The notes under the pieces: model-generated
Databases searched by the model: none
Told to the model about the DNA's origin: nothing
What the model saw: the letters and a program-made list of their open reading frames with translations, nothing else
Assembly: GCA_002722175.1 (NCBI GenBank)
Contig: PBKU01000030.1
Coordinates: 1 to 64,000 of the forward strand
From: Magnetovibrio sp.
Lineage (GTDB): Bacteria; Pseudomonadota; Alphaproteobacteria; Rhodospirillales; Casp-alpha2
Length of the DNA stretch: 64,000 nucleotides
Direction of reading: 5' to 3'
Translations under genes and position numbers: made by a program
Part shown: one piece after another, positions 10,440 through 19,207 of the stretch
Position numbering within the stretch: position 1 is the first letter of the stretch
Layout of the letters: each line of letters begins with the position of its first letter

Positions 10440-12290
10440 ATGTCTAGAAATCGATCAAAGCGCACTCATAGAAAAAAAACTATGCGTGGATTAACGGAAG
10501 CACGATCATCATTTCTCCTGATATCAATCAATACTTTTGTATGGTTTTCTATAATTATTTTTTTTGCCTTAACCTGGCTTTACATTACGTTACCTGATGT
10601 TTCCGAGAAACTTTCACCTTCGCGCCACCCCAGTATAACATTAACAGCATCAGATGGGACAGTTCTTGCTAAAATCGGAAACGTATACGGCAAACCCATT
10701 AAATACAAAAATATCCCCCCTACCCTAATCCACGCTGTCTTAGCCACAGAAGATCGAAGATTTTATAGCCACATTGGGATCGATATTTTTGGAACACTCC
10801 GAGCTCTTTGGGCAAACATTAAAGCGGGTCGTATAACCCAAGGAGGAAGTACTATTACGCAGCAGTTGGCGAAGAATCTTTTTCTTAAGCCCGAACGTTC
10901 TTACAAAAGAAAAATACAAGAGCTAATGCTTGCTTTTTGGATTGAGTATCATTTTTCGAAAAATCAAATTATAACCCTTTACTTAAATCGTGTCTATTTT
11001 GGTGCAGGCACCTATGGCATAGATGCAGCTGCGAGAAAGTATTTTGGAAAACCGGTACGTAAAATTGATCTTTGGCAATCTGCTATGTTAGCCGGTTTAT
11101 TAAAAGCACCTTCGCGTTACAATCCGTTTGCAAACATTAACTTAGCAACAATTCGCGCGAATCTCGTTCTTAGAAACATGGTTTCAATAGGCTACGTCAC
11201 ACAAACCCAAGCTGACGGCGTTAACAGAAAAAACTCTAATATTCGCAAAAGAACAAAAACACGTATTGCACCATATTTTGTTGACTGGGTTCTAAATCAA
11301 ATTCAAGACTACGTAGGGCGCCCTGATAGTGATTTAATAATCCTAACAACCCTTCGACCTCATCTTCAAGAAAAAGCTGAGAATGTTTTAAAAACGTCCC
11401 TGACAAACACCAAAACCAAATACAGAAAGCCTCAAGTTTCATTGGTTTCAATGGATCCAAATGGAGCAGTTTTAGGCATGGTAGGTGGCCGTAACTATAA
11501 GAAAAGCCAATTTAATCGCGCGACACAAGCGCACCGCCAACCAGGTTCAGCATTCAAGCCAATAATTTATCTTTCTGCCCTGGAAGCAGGGATGACGCCA
11601 TCTACAACAATCGTGGACAGTCCTATAAATGAAGCTGGCTGGAAACCAAGAAATTTTGATAACAGCTACCGCGGCAAAGTGACCCTGCTAGAGGCTTTAA
11701 CAAAGTCCATAAATACTGTAGCAATTCGCGTTGCAAAAAAAGTTGGACTTAATCAAGTTGTCAAGAAAGCAAATAATCTTGGTATTCGTATTAATACAAA
11801 ATCAGACAGTAGCATTGCTCTCGGGACTGCAGAGGTCACACCGCTAGCGCTTACCGCAGCTTATGCTACTTTTGCCAATGGAGGTTTTGGGGTTTGGCCG
11901 TACGGCATAGTTGAAATTCGTGACTTCAGTGATAACCTGCTATATCGTCGCCATGGCTCTGGTCTAGGCAAAGCCATGGATAAAACACACGCAACTTCTA
12001 TAACAAAAATGCTACAAAATGTAATTGTCCGAGGAACTGGAAAGAACGCAGCTATCGATCGACCCGCTGCCGGAAAAACTGGCACAAGCCAGAATTTCCG
12101 CGACGCATGGTTTATTGGTTATACCCCAAATATGGTTACAAGTGTATGGCTTGGTAATGACGATAACTTACCAATGAATAATATCACTGGGGGTGGGATG
12201 CCAGCCAAAATTTGGCGGGAGTTCATGCTCACCGCTCATAAAGGGATCCCAAAGAAGACCTTTTCAATCCTCCCTCTTATAGGGTCATAA
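10440..12290 (+). CDS. Class A penicillin-binding protein (bifunctional glycosyltransferase/transpeptidase)
   Basis: Peptidoglycan synthase anchored in the inner membrane by one segment (about residues 24-48) after a very basic N-terminus. The family 51 glycosyltransferase domain shows ATEDRRFYSHIGID (catalytic Glu), GGSTITQQLAKNL, RKIQELMLAFWIE and KNQIITLYLNRVYFG. The transpeptidase domain has the serine motif PGSAFKP, the SxN motif in KSINTVAIRV and the KTG motif AGKTGTSQ. At 616 residues it is compact and lacks the extra OB-like insert of many PBP1A proteins, so it may be a PBP1C- or 2C-like paralogue; I give no symbol. It stands alone 171 bases after gyrB and is convergent with hldE. Confidence 0.93.
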   Translation: MSRNRSKRTHRKKTMRGLTEARSSFLLISINTFVWFSIIIFFALTWLYITLPDVSEKLSPSRHPSITLTASDGTVLAKIGNVYGKPIKYKNIPPTLIHAVLATEDRRFYSHIGIDIFGTLRALWANIKAGRITQGGSTITQQLAKNLFLKPERSYKRKIQELMLAFWIEYHFSKNQIITLYLNRVYFGAGTYGIDAAARKYFGKPVRKIDLWQSAMLAGLLKAPSRYNPFANINLATIRANLVLRNMVSIGYVTQTQADGVNRKNSNIRKRTKTRIAPYFVDWVLNQIQDYVGRPDSDLIILTTLRPHLQEKAENVLKTSLTNTKTKYRKPQVSLVSMDPNGAVLGMVGGRNYKKSQFNRATQAHRQPGSAFKPIIYLSALEAGMTPSTTIVDSPINEAGWKPRNFDNSYRGKVTLLEALTKSINTVAIRVAKKVGLNQVVKKANNLGIRINTKSDSSIALGTAEVTPLALTAAYATFANGGFGVWPYGIVEIRDFSDNLLYRRHGSGLGKAMDKTHATSITKMLQNVIVRGTGKNAAIDRPAAGKTGTSQNFRDAWFIGYTPNMVTSVWLGNDDNLPMNNITGGGMPAKIWREFMLTAHKGIPKKTFSILPLIGS

Positions 12291-12378
12291 CTCTATGATC
12301 ACTCACAATCGTTAATTTCTTGATTTTCAAATAGAGTTGTTGCAGCAGAAATTTTAAAACTTGTATACCGTTGCTGGT

Positions 12379-13845
12379 TTATCTGCCTGCCATCTTATTT
12401 AGAGTATTTGTTGTGCTATGCCCTTCAGCGAGAGGCACTAGCTTGACCGTTCCACCCCACCCGTTTACTAAATCCGCTCCAATTACATCCTCCATTCTGT
12501 AATCAGCTCCCTTAAATAAAATATCGGGTCTCAGCATATTGATTAGATCAATCGGTGTATCTTGACCAAATATTACGACAGCATCAACAGCTGCGAGAGA
12601 CGCAAGAACAGTTGCCCTGGCTGTCTCATTTTGAATTGGTCGACCCTCGCCTTTTAGACGATTAACTGATGAATCAGAGTTTAAACCTAATATGAGGCGG
12701 TCACACGCTTCCTTTGATTGAGTTAATAGTGATACATGCCCAGGATGAAGAAGGTCAAAACACCCGTTCGCAAATCCAATCTTAAAACCCTGTCGACGCC
12801 AGATCTCGGCTAACTCCCGTGCTTTATCCCAAGAAAACAGTTTGGCATTGGCATTACCTAAATCTTCATGGTGTAGCCCCGCAATAATCTCCTCAACTCG
12901 GACTACTCCTGTCCCTACCTTTCCAACAACAATACCTGCAGCAACATTAGCTATAGCAGCCGCACTATTAAGCTCAATACCAGCAGCCACCCCAGCGGAA
13001 ATCGCAGCCACTACTGTATCACCGGCACCTGAGACGTCAAAAACCTCACGCGCAATGGCTGGAAAGAAACTTGGAGATTCAGAATTGTCAACAAGCACCA
13101 TGCCTTTTGCACTTTTTGTTACTAACACTGTATCAATAGCATGTGCCTCTTGAAGATATTTTGCAGCCTCAATAATCTCGAGATCTGTCCCCAAGTGCAT
13201 ATTAGCAGATTCGGACAATTCTTTTCTATTAGGTGTAACAATGTCTGCTCGACGATAAATTGAATAATCCTTGTGCTTTGGGTCTACTATTACCCTTAGC
13301 CCACAATCGTGCGCAACATCAATTAGGGTTTCTGAACGGCCCGCTGATAACACCCCCTTGCCATAATCAGATAAAACCACTGCATCGCAATTGGCCATTG
13401 CAGCCTTTGCCTTCTTTAAAAGATCGGATTCTAATGAATCTAAAGAAGGACTACTGCTTTCCCAGTCTGCTCGCAATATCTGTTGGTTTCCCGAAAGGAA
13501 CCGTACCTTTATGGGTGTCGGAAAATGCGTACTGCTAATAAGTTCTGCCGTCACCCCATAGGTTTCTAACAATAGTTTCTTAATCTCGCTACCAGCTGGA
13601 TCTTCACCAATCAGCGAAATGCATGTCGTTTGAACCCCTAATGCAGCTAAATTACGAACCACATTTCCCGCACCACCTAACATTGTATCTTCATGCATAA
13701 CATGAAGAACAGGTATTGGTGCTTCCGGCGAGATACGCTCAACCTTCCCTGTTACGTAACGATCCAATAATATATCGCCGATCACGAGCACTCGAGCACC
13801 CTGGAATTTTTCAAGCAAATAAACTAACTCAAAGGGTTTTTTCAT
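12379..13845 (-). CDS. hldE: Bifunctional D-glycero-beta-D-manno-heptose-7-phosphate kinase / 1-phosphate adenylyltransferase
   Basis: Makes ADP-heptose for the LPS inner core, catalysing the C1 phosphorylation and the later adenylyl transfer. Residues 1 to about 320 form a ribokinase-like kinase (VLVIGDILLDRYV, VVLSDYGKGVLS, DVSGAGDTVVAAISAGVA). The rest is a nucleotidyltransferase with GFANGCFDLLHPGHVSLL (HxGH motif) and VVIFGQDTPIDLI. Length 488 matches fused HldE. An AGGAT ribosome site precedes ATG 13845. It lies downstream of gmhA in the same direction, separated by 89 bases that contain a perfect inverted repeat. gmhB and hldD, which complete the pathway, are not in the window. Confidence 0.96.
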   Translation of the reverse strand: MKKPFELVYLLEKFQGARVLVIGDILLDRYVTGKVERISPEAPIPVLHVMHEDTMLGGAGNVVRNLAALGVQTTCISLIGEDPAGSEIKKLLLETYGVTAELISSTHFPTPIKVRFLSGNQQILRADWESSSPSLDSLESDLLKKAKAAMANCDAVVLSDYGKGVLSAGRSETLIDVAHDCGLRVIVDPKHKDYSIYRRADIVTPNRKELSESANMHLGTDLEIIEAAKYLQEAHAIDTVLVTKSAKGMVLVDNSESPSFFPAIAREVFDVSGAGDTVVAAISAGVAAGIELNSAAAIANVAAGIVVGKVGTGVVRVEEIIAGLHHEDLGNANAKLFSWDKARELAEIWRRQGFKIGFANGCFDLLHPGHVSLLTQSKEACDRLILGLNSDSSVNRLKGEGRPIQNETARATVLASLAAVDAVVIFGQDTPIDLINMLRPDILFKGADYRMEDVIGADLVNGWGGTVKLVPLAEGHSTTNTLNKMAGR

Positions 13846-13891
13846 AACATCCTACCCCACGACTGTGGATATTTGAATCCAGTTTGACAAT

Positions 13892-13916
13892 GTTTAAAAA
13901 CATATTGTTTTTAAAC
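13892..13916. repeat. Perfect 11-base inverted repeat between gmhA and hldE
   Basis: Left arm GTTTAAAAACA (13892-13902), loop TAT, right arm TGTTTTTAAAC (13906-13916). It lies in the 89-base space between gmhA and hldE, both on the minus strand. No T-run follows on that strand, so it is not a standard terminator. It may be a dyad-symmetric operator or an mRNA-processing hairpin. Confidence 0.55.
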
Positions 13917-13934
13917 GTTCCTGGTTCTTGAGCA

Positions 13935-14513
13935 TCATACTAACCCTAATTTTTTTTCAAGGGCCCCACATAGCATGTGGCCAAGTAAAATATGCATTTC
14001 CTGGATCCTTGATGTAGTAGTTGACGGAACAATCAAAAAGGGGTTAGCAATTTCAATCATTTCCCCTCCTGATTTCCCTCCAAATCCGGCAGCGACAATA
14101 TTTAGCGCCTTTGCTCGCTCCAATGCTCGAATAACATTTTTGCTATTTCCTGAAGTAGAAATTCCTATAGCAACATCCCCTGACCGACCAATAGCTTCAA
14201 GCTGGCGGGCAAAAATTTCATCAATACCAAAGTCATTACTAGCGGCAGTAAGAGCAGATGTATCAGTAGTTAAAGCGATTGCCGCTATAGGGGACCGGTC
14301 AGCCTTATAACGAATACTTAATTCTGTAGCTAAATGCTGGCTGTCTGCCGCACTGCCACCATTGCCGAAAAACATTAGCTTTCCCCCATTCTTCAGGCTT
14401 TTGACGGATATTTCTAACAACTGTTCAAAAGCTTCTCGACAGGATGCTTGGGTTTCCGTTACAACGATTGCATGTTCACCAAATTCATCTTCAAAAAAAT
14501 TTTCACTTAACAT
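13935..14513 (-). CDS. gmhA: Phosphoheptose isomerase (sedoheptulose-7-phosphate isomerase)
   Basis: Converts sedoheptulose 7-phosphate to D-glycero-D-manno-heptose 7-phosphate, the first step towards ADP-heptose. The 192-residue SIS-domain protein has MFFGNGGSAADSQHLATELS, IALTTDTSALTAASNDFG, GISTSGNSKNVIRAL and STTTSRIQEMHILLGH, all characteristic of GmhA. Its start overlaps the end of the upstream two-domain oxidoreductase by seven bases, so the two are probably translationally coupled, and hldE follows. This links the oxidoreductase to sugar or LPS metabolism by position. Confidence 0.96.
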   Translation of the reverse strand: MLSENFFEDEFGEHAIVVTETQASCREAFEQLLEISVKSLKNGGKLMFFGNGGSAADSQHLATELSIRYKADRSPIAAIALTTDTSALTAASNDFGIDEIFARQLEAIGRSGDVAIGISTSGNSKNVIRALERAKALNIVAAGFGGKSGGEMIEIANPFLIVPSTTTSRIQEMHILLGHMLCGALEKKLGLV

Positions 14514-16681
14514 ATTAGTCTATTATCCATAAATACTTTTTTTCCAGTTCTAATAGCTTCTAATACTCCTATCGTTGCCTGGGATGTTTCAATTAGCTCT
14601 AACTCTTCAATTGGGGGAAGCTTTTCACTACAAACTGCCTCAACAAATGCTTTAATGCATTTGTCAAAGCCTTTATCCTGTGTACGCTTCGTTATTGTTT
14701 TTCTGTCTTTAGTCGAAACTGTTAGAGTTTTAAAATCTTCCAAAATGGCAATCGTTCCACTGACATAAACTTCAATTAACTCCTTGCCAACCAAATCATT
14801 TCCAAGGCTAGTATAAATAATAGTTCCTACGCTACCATCCAAAAATGTAAGTTGTAATGAGACATCATCAGCTAGTTTAGATGAAGAGTTTGTCGCCTCG
14901 GCTTGAATTGCAAGAATAGGGCTTTGGGCAATATAACGCGCTAGGTCAACAAAATGGCAGACCTCTCCTAAGATTCTGCCTCCACCTTCCCGTTCAAGCT
15001 GCACCCAATGTGTTGTATCAATAAAACCAGCATTAACTCGCATCAAAATTACTCGTGGACCTGGAAGGTTGCTGATAGCCTCCATCATTTTTGCAACCAA
15101 TGGGGAAAAGCGCCGATTAAAACCCACCTGAAAGAATGCCTGTGAATTATTACGAGCATTGATAACCTTATTAATCCCCTGAAGATCAAGCGCTAAAGGT
15201 TTTTCAACGAATACGGCTTTCCCCTGCGCTAATGCCTGAGCGGTAAGGTCTGCATGCGTATTGTGACGCGTCGCAATGATAACTGAATTAATTTCCGGAC
15301 AATTCAATACTTTTTCTTCATCAGCTTCTGAGAAGAGAAAACCAAAATTATTTTTTGCATTATCAGCTGTTGCTCCTCTTAGGCTTGAAATAGTGTGGCA
15401 TACCACCTTTGAATTCTTTTTTAGCCTTGGCAAGATAACAGAACACACAAAACTCCCTGCTCCAATAACACCTATCACACAATTTTTAGAAACTAGGTTC
15501 TTTGTTCTTGAAAAATTAGGCTCAACATTTTTTTTGCTAAAGATTTGTTTTGGATAGCTTATAACTACACCTAAATGCTGCTTTTGATTTCCCGTCACTA
15601 GCTCATATGCTCCATCAGCCTGGTCAATTGCAAAGCTATGAGAGGTTAAACGCTTTACATCAAGCCTTTGGGCTAAATCTGGGGACATTAACCTTAGAAT
15701 TTCTGTCAAATTCTCTGTCTCTGTCCATCGCACCCAGCCTTCCGGATACCGCACTCCTTGATTTTCGTAAATTGGGTCATACCGACCTGGGCCATAAGAA
15801 CGAGAAACAATTAAATTCAATTCTTTCGCCATAAAGTCTCTATATGGAAATTCTGTTCCCGTCATTCCAACCATGACGACACGAGCTCTATCCCGGGCAA
15901 TCCTAGCTGCAATTTCTAATGGTTCGCACGATTCGGTTGCCGCAGCGTTTAAAATAGCATCACAACCCAATCCCTGACTTAAAGAATAGATAGAACTTTC
16001 CAATTCTGACTCATTAGGTCGGAAGCAAGCCTCGGCGCCAAATTCCTGCGCAATTCTTAAACGGGCTTTGTTATAGTCAAGCGAAACGACACGACCGCCA
16101 GCTAAAACCAACAAGCGTACAGCTAGCAAACCAATAAGGCCTGCACCCACCACAGCAACAATATCGCCAAGACTTACTCGCATATTTCGAACTGCATGCA
16201 ACGCGATTGCACCAACCGTTGCATAGCACGCCTCTTCGCTTGATACCTTTGATAAAATTGGAGCTGCTAAATTTGCTGGAACTAAATTAATTTCTGCATG
16301 GTTTGCTGCCCCGGCGCCGGCAATAGCTACTCGTCCACCAACGTAGAACTTCCCTTCCAAGCCAGACCCAACTGCAATGACTTCACCAGCAGCTGAGTAG
16401 CCAAGTGGCAGCGGCTCATCTAATTTAGCGGAAATCTTTCTATATGCGCTAAGCAACCCTTCTTTTTTTGCAATGGTAGTTATTTTTCTAACCAAGTCAG
16501 GCCGCGTTTTTGCTTTTCCGACTAAACTCTTTTTAGCAAAGTCAATTACAAAACGCTCTGTCCCTGGAGAGATAAGTGATGCGTGTGTTCGAACTAGTAT
16601 ATGCCCAGGGCGGACCTTTGGCGGAGGAATTGCTTTTACTAATAATTTGCCAGTACGACGGGATTGTATTATTTGCTTCAT
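14507..16681 (-). CDS. Two-domain oxidoreductase: zinc-less MDR domain fused to a Gfo/Idh/MocA domain
   Basis: Predicted NAD(P)-dependent sugar oxidoreductase of 724 residues, a fusion also known in polysaccharide loci. Residues 1 to about 375 are medium-chain dehydrogenase-like: a GroES-type part (LVRTHASLISPGTERFV, PLGYSAAGEVIAVGSG) and a Rossmann part (VAVVGAGLIGLLAVRLL). The usual catalytic-zinc residues are replaced (no Cys in ASLISPGTE, no GHE), so this half is probably metal-free. Residues about 397-720 are Gfo/Idh/MocA-like: VIGVIGAGSFVCSVILPRL, IATRHNTHADL, VFVEKPLAL, GFNRRFSPLV. Being upstream of and overlapping gmhA, it may act on an LPS or capsule sugar; the substrate is unknown. 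Confidence 0.85.
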   Translation of the reverse strand: MKQIIQSRRTGKLLVKAIPPPKVRPGHILVRTHASLISPGTERFVIDFAKKSLVGKAKTRPDLVRKITTIAKKEGLLSAYRKISAKLDEPLPLGYSAAGEVIAVGSGLEGKFYVGGRVAIAGAGAANHAEINLVPANLAAPILSKVSSEEACYATVGAIALHAVRNMRVSLGDIVAVVGAGLIGLLAVRLLVLAGGRVVSLDYNKARLRIAQEFGAEACFRPNESELESSIYSLSQGLGCDAILNAAATESCEPLEIAARIARDRARVVMVGMTGTEFPYRDFMAKELNLIVSRSYGPGRYDPIYENQGVRYPEGWVRWTETENLTEILRLMSPDLAQRLDVKRLTSHSFAIDQADGAYELVTGNQKQHLGVVISYPKQIFSKKNVEPNFSRTKNLVSKNCVIGVIGAGSFVCSVILPRLKKNSKVVCHTISSLRGATADNAKNNFGFLFSEADEEKVLNCPEINSVIIATRHNTHADLTAQALAQGKAVFVEKPLALDLQGINKVINARNNSQAFFQVGFNRRFSPLVAKMMEAISNLPGPRVILMRVNAGFIDTTHWVQLEREGGGRILGEVCHFVDLARYIAQSPILAIQAEATNSSSKLADDVSLQLTFLDGSVGTIIYTSLGNDLVGKELIEVYVSGTIAILEDFKTLTVSTKDRKTITKRTQDKGFDKCIKAFVEAVCSEKLPPIEELELIETSQATIGVLEAIRTGKKVFMDNRLIC

Positions 16682-16981
16682 GAATATTTTTTCTCTACCT
16701 AAAAGAACGCCATAATCTACTGCTTAAAATAATATTTAGGACCTTGCACATTCAACCACCGATTAGGAGCATCAATTGAGTTTATCTAGGGACAAAATGG
16801 GTCTATTATTAATAGTGGGCTTATTATCTTAAGTATACAAAATTTCAGTAGAATTTCCGTGATGCAAGTATAATATTAGCCAACATTACTCATTACTCTT
16901 TCTAAAACAAATGTTCATTTTTATGAAGAAAACAAAAGATATCAATATCAAATAGATTGTAAAACCTACATCAGCAAGTAA
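16682..16981. other. Divergent intergenic region between the two-domain oxidoreductase and pmbA
   Basis: About 300 AT-rich bases separate two divergent genes and should hold both promoters. I see a short palindrome CTATTATTAATAG at 16803-16815 and several TATAAT-like words, for example near 16871, but no -35/-10 pair strong enough to call. No reading frame or RNA gene is apparent. Confidence 0.5.
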
Positions 16982-18355
16982 ATGAAACCTAGAAAAATGA
17001 CAAAAACCGACCTCTTGTTACCTGAAAAAAGTCTCGAAATGATTTCGGATCTGATTGAGAAATGCATTAAAGCCGGAGCTGACTCTGCTGATGCAATTGT
17101 TGGTGGCGGGACCGCTATTTCGGCCTCTTGCCGGCTAGGGAAATTAGAAAACTTCGAACGATCTGAGAGTTGGGAGCTAGGCCTTCGTATTCTAATCGGA
17201 AACCGTCAAGCTATTGTTTCATCGGCTGACCCGTCCCATGATACTTTTCACGATCTAATTTCAAAAGCTATAGACATGGCCCGCGCAGTCCCAGAAGACC
17301 CTTTCGTAGGCCTCGCTTCCCCTGGACAACTTGTTGCGACAATACCTGATCTTGATGAATGTGATCCTCTTGAACCTTCAGTAAAAAGCCTAATTAACCG
17401 AGCCCGGCAAGCAGAAGACGCTGCCCGCACGGTCCCAGGAATTACTAACTCCGAAGGTGCAGAAACATCCTGGAGCAATGCGTGGATTGCTCTTGCTGGA
17501 TCAAACGGGTTTGCTCAAATACGGGCTAGTTCACGTCACTCATTAAGCCTGTCAGTAATTGCCGGTGAAGGCACTTCAATGGAACGGGATTATGATTTTG
17601 TATCGACTGTGTGGGATGAGGACATGCCAGATCCTAGTATAATAGGTCAAAATACTGGAGCCCGGGCTGTTCGCCGATTGAACCCCAGAAAAGCTGAAAC
17701 CGCTCGCGTCCCCGTAATTTTCTCGCCGCGTGTGGCCAATACTCTACTTCATCATTTATCTGCTTCCATTAATGGATCAAATGTTGCCAGAGGCACCACA
17801 TTTTTAAAAAATGACCTACATTCAAAAGTCTTCTCTAAAGAGGTAAGTATATTTGATAACCCTCTCAGATTGCGAGGTCTCCGATCAAAACCTTTTGATG
17901 CCGAGGGGCTAAAAACAGAAAAACGGGCTATAATAAGCGAGGGGACCCTAACTACCTGGTTGTTGAGCTTAGCATCCGCTAGACAGCTAGGCCTGCAAAG
18001 TACCGGACATGCTTCACGAAGTCCCGCATCCTCACCGTCACCGAGTGCCACAAATTTTTTCATGGCTGCAGGGCCGTTATCTCGTGACTCGTTAATTAGC
18101 AACATAAAAAGTGGCATTTTTGTTACGGAGCTAATTGGTATGGGTGTAAATCTTGTTACAGGGGATTACAGTAGGGGTGCGTCTGGTTTTTGGATTGACA
18201 ATGGTGAAATTTCCCATCCTGTCAATGAAGTAACAATTGCAGGTAATTTAAAAGATATGTACGCAAATTTAGTGCCTGCAAGCGATTTGGAGTTTTTGTA
18301 TGGTTTTAATGCTCCAACTGTTTGTATTGATGGCATGACTGTTGCCGGAAGGTAG
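16982..18355 (+). CDS. pmbA: TldD/PmbA family metallopeptidase, PmbA type
   Basis: Partner of TldD; in known systems TldD-PmbA (TldE) matures microcins and degrades unfolded peptides such as CcdA. The 457-residue protein has PmbA-like features: ADSADAIVGGGTAISASCRLG, LENFERSESWELGLRILIG, KAIDMARAVPEDPFVGLA, a central VIFSPRVANTLLHHL, and the C-terminal ELIGMGVNLVTGDYSRGASG and NEVTIAGNLKDMYANLVPA. PmbA itself lacks the TldD metal site, so activity needs a TldD encoded elsewhere. The start at ATG 16982 is used; a second ATG lies five codons in. It stands alone, 164 bases before cobO. Confidence 0.93.
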   Translation: MKPRKMTKTDLLLPEKSLEMISDLIEKCIKAGADSADAIVGGGTAISASCRLGKLENFERSESWELGLRILIGNRQAIVSSADPSHDTFHDLISKAIDMARAVPEDPFVGLASPGQLVATIPDLDECDPLEPSVKSLINRARQAEDAARTVPGITNSEGAETSWSNAWIALAGSNGFAQIRASSRHSLSLSVIAGEGTSMERDYDFVSTVWDEDMPDPSIIGQNTGARAVRRLNPRKAETARVPVIFSPRVANTLLHHLSASINGSNVARGTTFLKNDLHSKVFSKEVSIFDNPLRLRGLRSKPFDAEGLKTEKRAIISEGTLTTWLLSLASARQLGLQSTGHASRSPASSPSPSATNFFMAAGPLSRDSLISNIKSGIFVTELIGMGVNLVTGDYSRGASGFWIDNGEISHPVNEVTIAGNLKDMYANLVPASDLEFLYGFNAPTVCIDGMTVAGR

Positions 18356-18519
18356 TGTTTTCTTAATCATACTATTTCGCTAAAAGAGAAAACAAGTTTA
18401 GTCTAGTTAAAAAAACATAGGCCGCTCTGACCTGTCTTCTGAACTGTAAAAGGAATCAAGCTTGTTTTGTTTTTTTATTTTTGAGTGCTACACTCTTATT
18501 AGAAAAGTGATGAGTTAAA

Positions 18520-19137
18520 ATGGACGACAAAAGTGAGCAAGACTTAAACCGCCGCCATGCAGCAAAAATGGCCAAGAAGAAAGCTGCACGGGAAAAAATT
18601 CTTGCAACAAAGACAATAGAAAAAGGGTTGCTTATTGTTCACACCGGTAAAGGTAAAGGTAAATCTACTGCCGCGATTGGACTTGCTATCCGGTGCATTG
18701 GAAATGGGATGAAAGTCGGTATTGTTCAATTTGTAAAAGGCGCGTGGAAAACTGGGGAAAGAAAAATTTTAGAAGAATATTCTGACCTTTGCGTTGTAAA
18801 GGCGATGGGGGAAGGTTTCAGCTGGGAAACACAAGATCGCCAACGTGACTTGGCTGCAGCACGAAGCGCTTGGGCTGTGGCAACAAAAATGATGACTGAC
18901 AAAAGTTTTGATATAATTATACTCGATGAACTCAACATTGTTCTGCGTTACAAAAATTTACCCCTCCAAGAAATTCTTGAAACGATAAAGAATAAAAGAG
19001 CAATGCTACACGTTGTGATAACCGGAAGAAATGCTGCTGATGAGTTGATTGAAATAGCAGATATTGTGACGGAAATGACCCAGATAAAACACCCTTTTCG
19101 CGATGGAGTTAAGGCCCAAAGGGGTATTGAGTTCTAG
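18520..19137 (+). CDS. cobO: Cob(I)alamin (corrinoid) adenosyltransferase, CobO/CobA type
   Basis: Transfers the 5'-deoxyadenosyl group of ATP to cob(I)yrinic acid a,c-diamide or cobalamin. The 205-residue protein has the CobA-type P-loop HTGKGKGKSTAAIGLA near residue 48, VGIVQFVKGAWKTGE, MGEGFSWETQD, IIILDELNIVLRY and HVVITGRNAADELIEIAD, ending in HPFRDGVKAQRGIEF as expected. The N-terminal 35 residues are charged and helical. It is followed by cobQ after 70 bases in the same direction, forming a two-gene cobalamin unit. No cobalamin riboswitch was recognised upstream. Confidence 0.96.
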   Translation: MDDKSEQDLNRRHAAKMAKKKAAREKILATKTIEKGLLIVHTGKGKGKSTAAIGLAIRCIGNGMKVGIVQFVKGAWKTGERKILEEYSDLCVVKAMGEGFSWETQDRQRDLAAARSAWAVATKMMTDKSFDIIILDELNIVLRYKNLPLQEILETIKNKRAMLHVVITGRNAADELIEIADIVTEMTQIKHPFRDGVKAQRGIEF

Positions 19138-19207
19138 AATGATCAAGCAAAATATAGCTTAAAAGTTACGCATCAAACTAGCCAAACGAAAGACCAGAGA
19201 AAAACGC

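Noticed and set aside
12842-13153. Plus-strand frame of 103 codons opposite hldE
   Set aside because: Antisense shadow of a well-supported gene, biased towards Ala/Thr/Pro as expected from the opposite strand.
16803-16815. Palindrome CTATTATTAATAG in a divergent promoter region
   Set aside because: Short and AT-only apart from the ends; expected by chance in this composition.
18356-18519. Cobalamin riboswitch before cobO
   Set aside because: No B12-box-like GCCACTG word or multi-stem leader was visible; only T-rich sequence and a long-range inverted pair.
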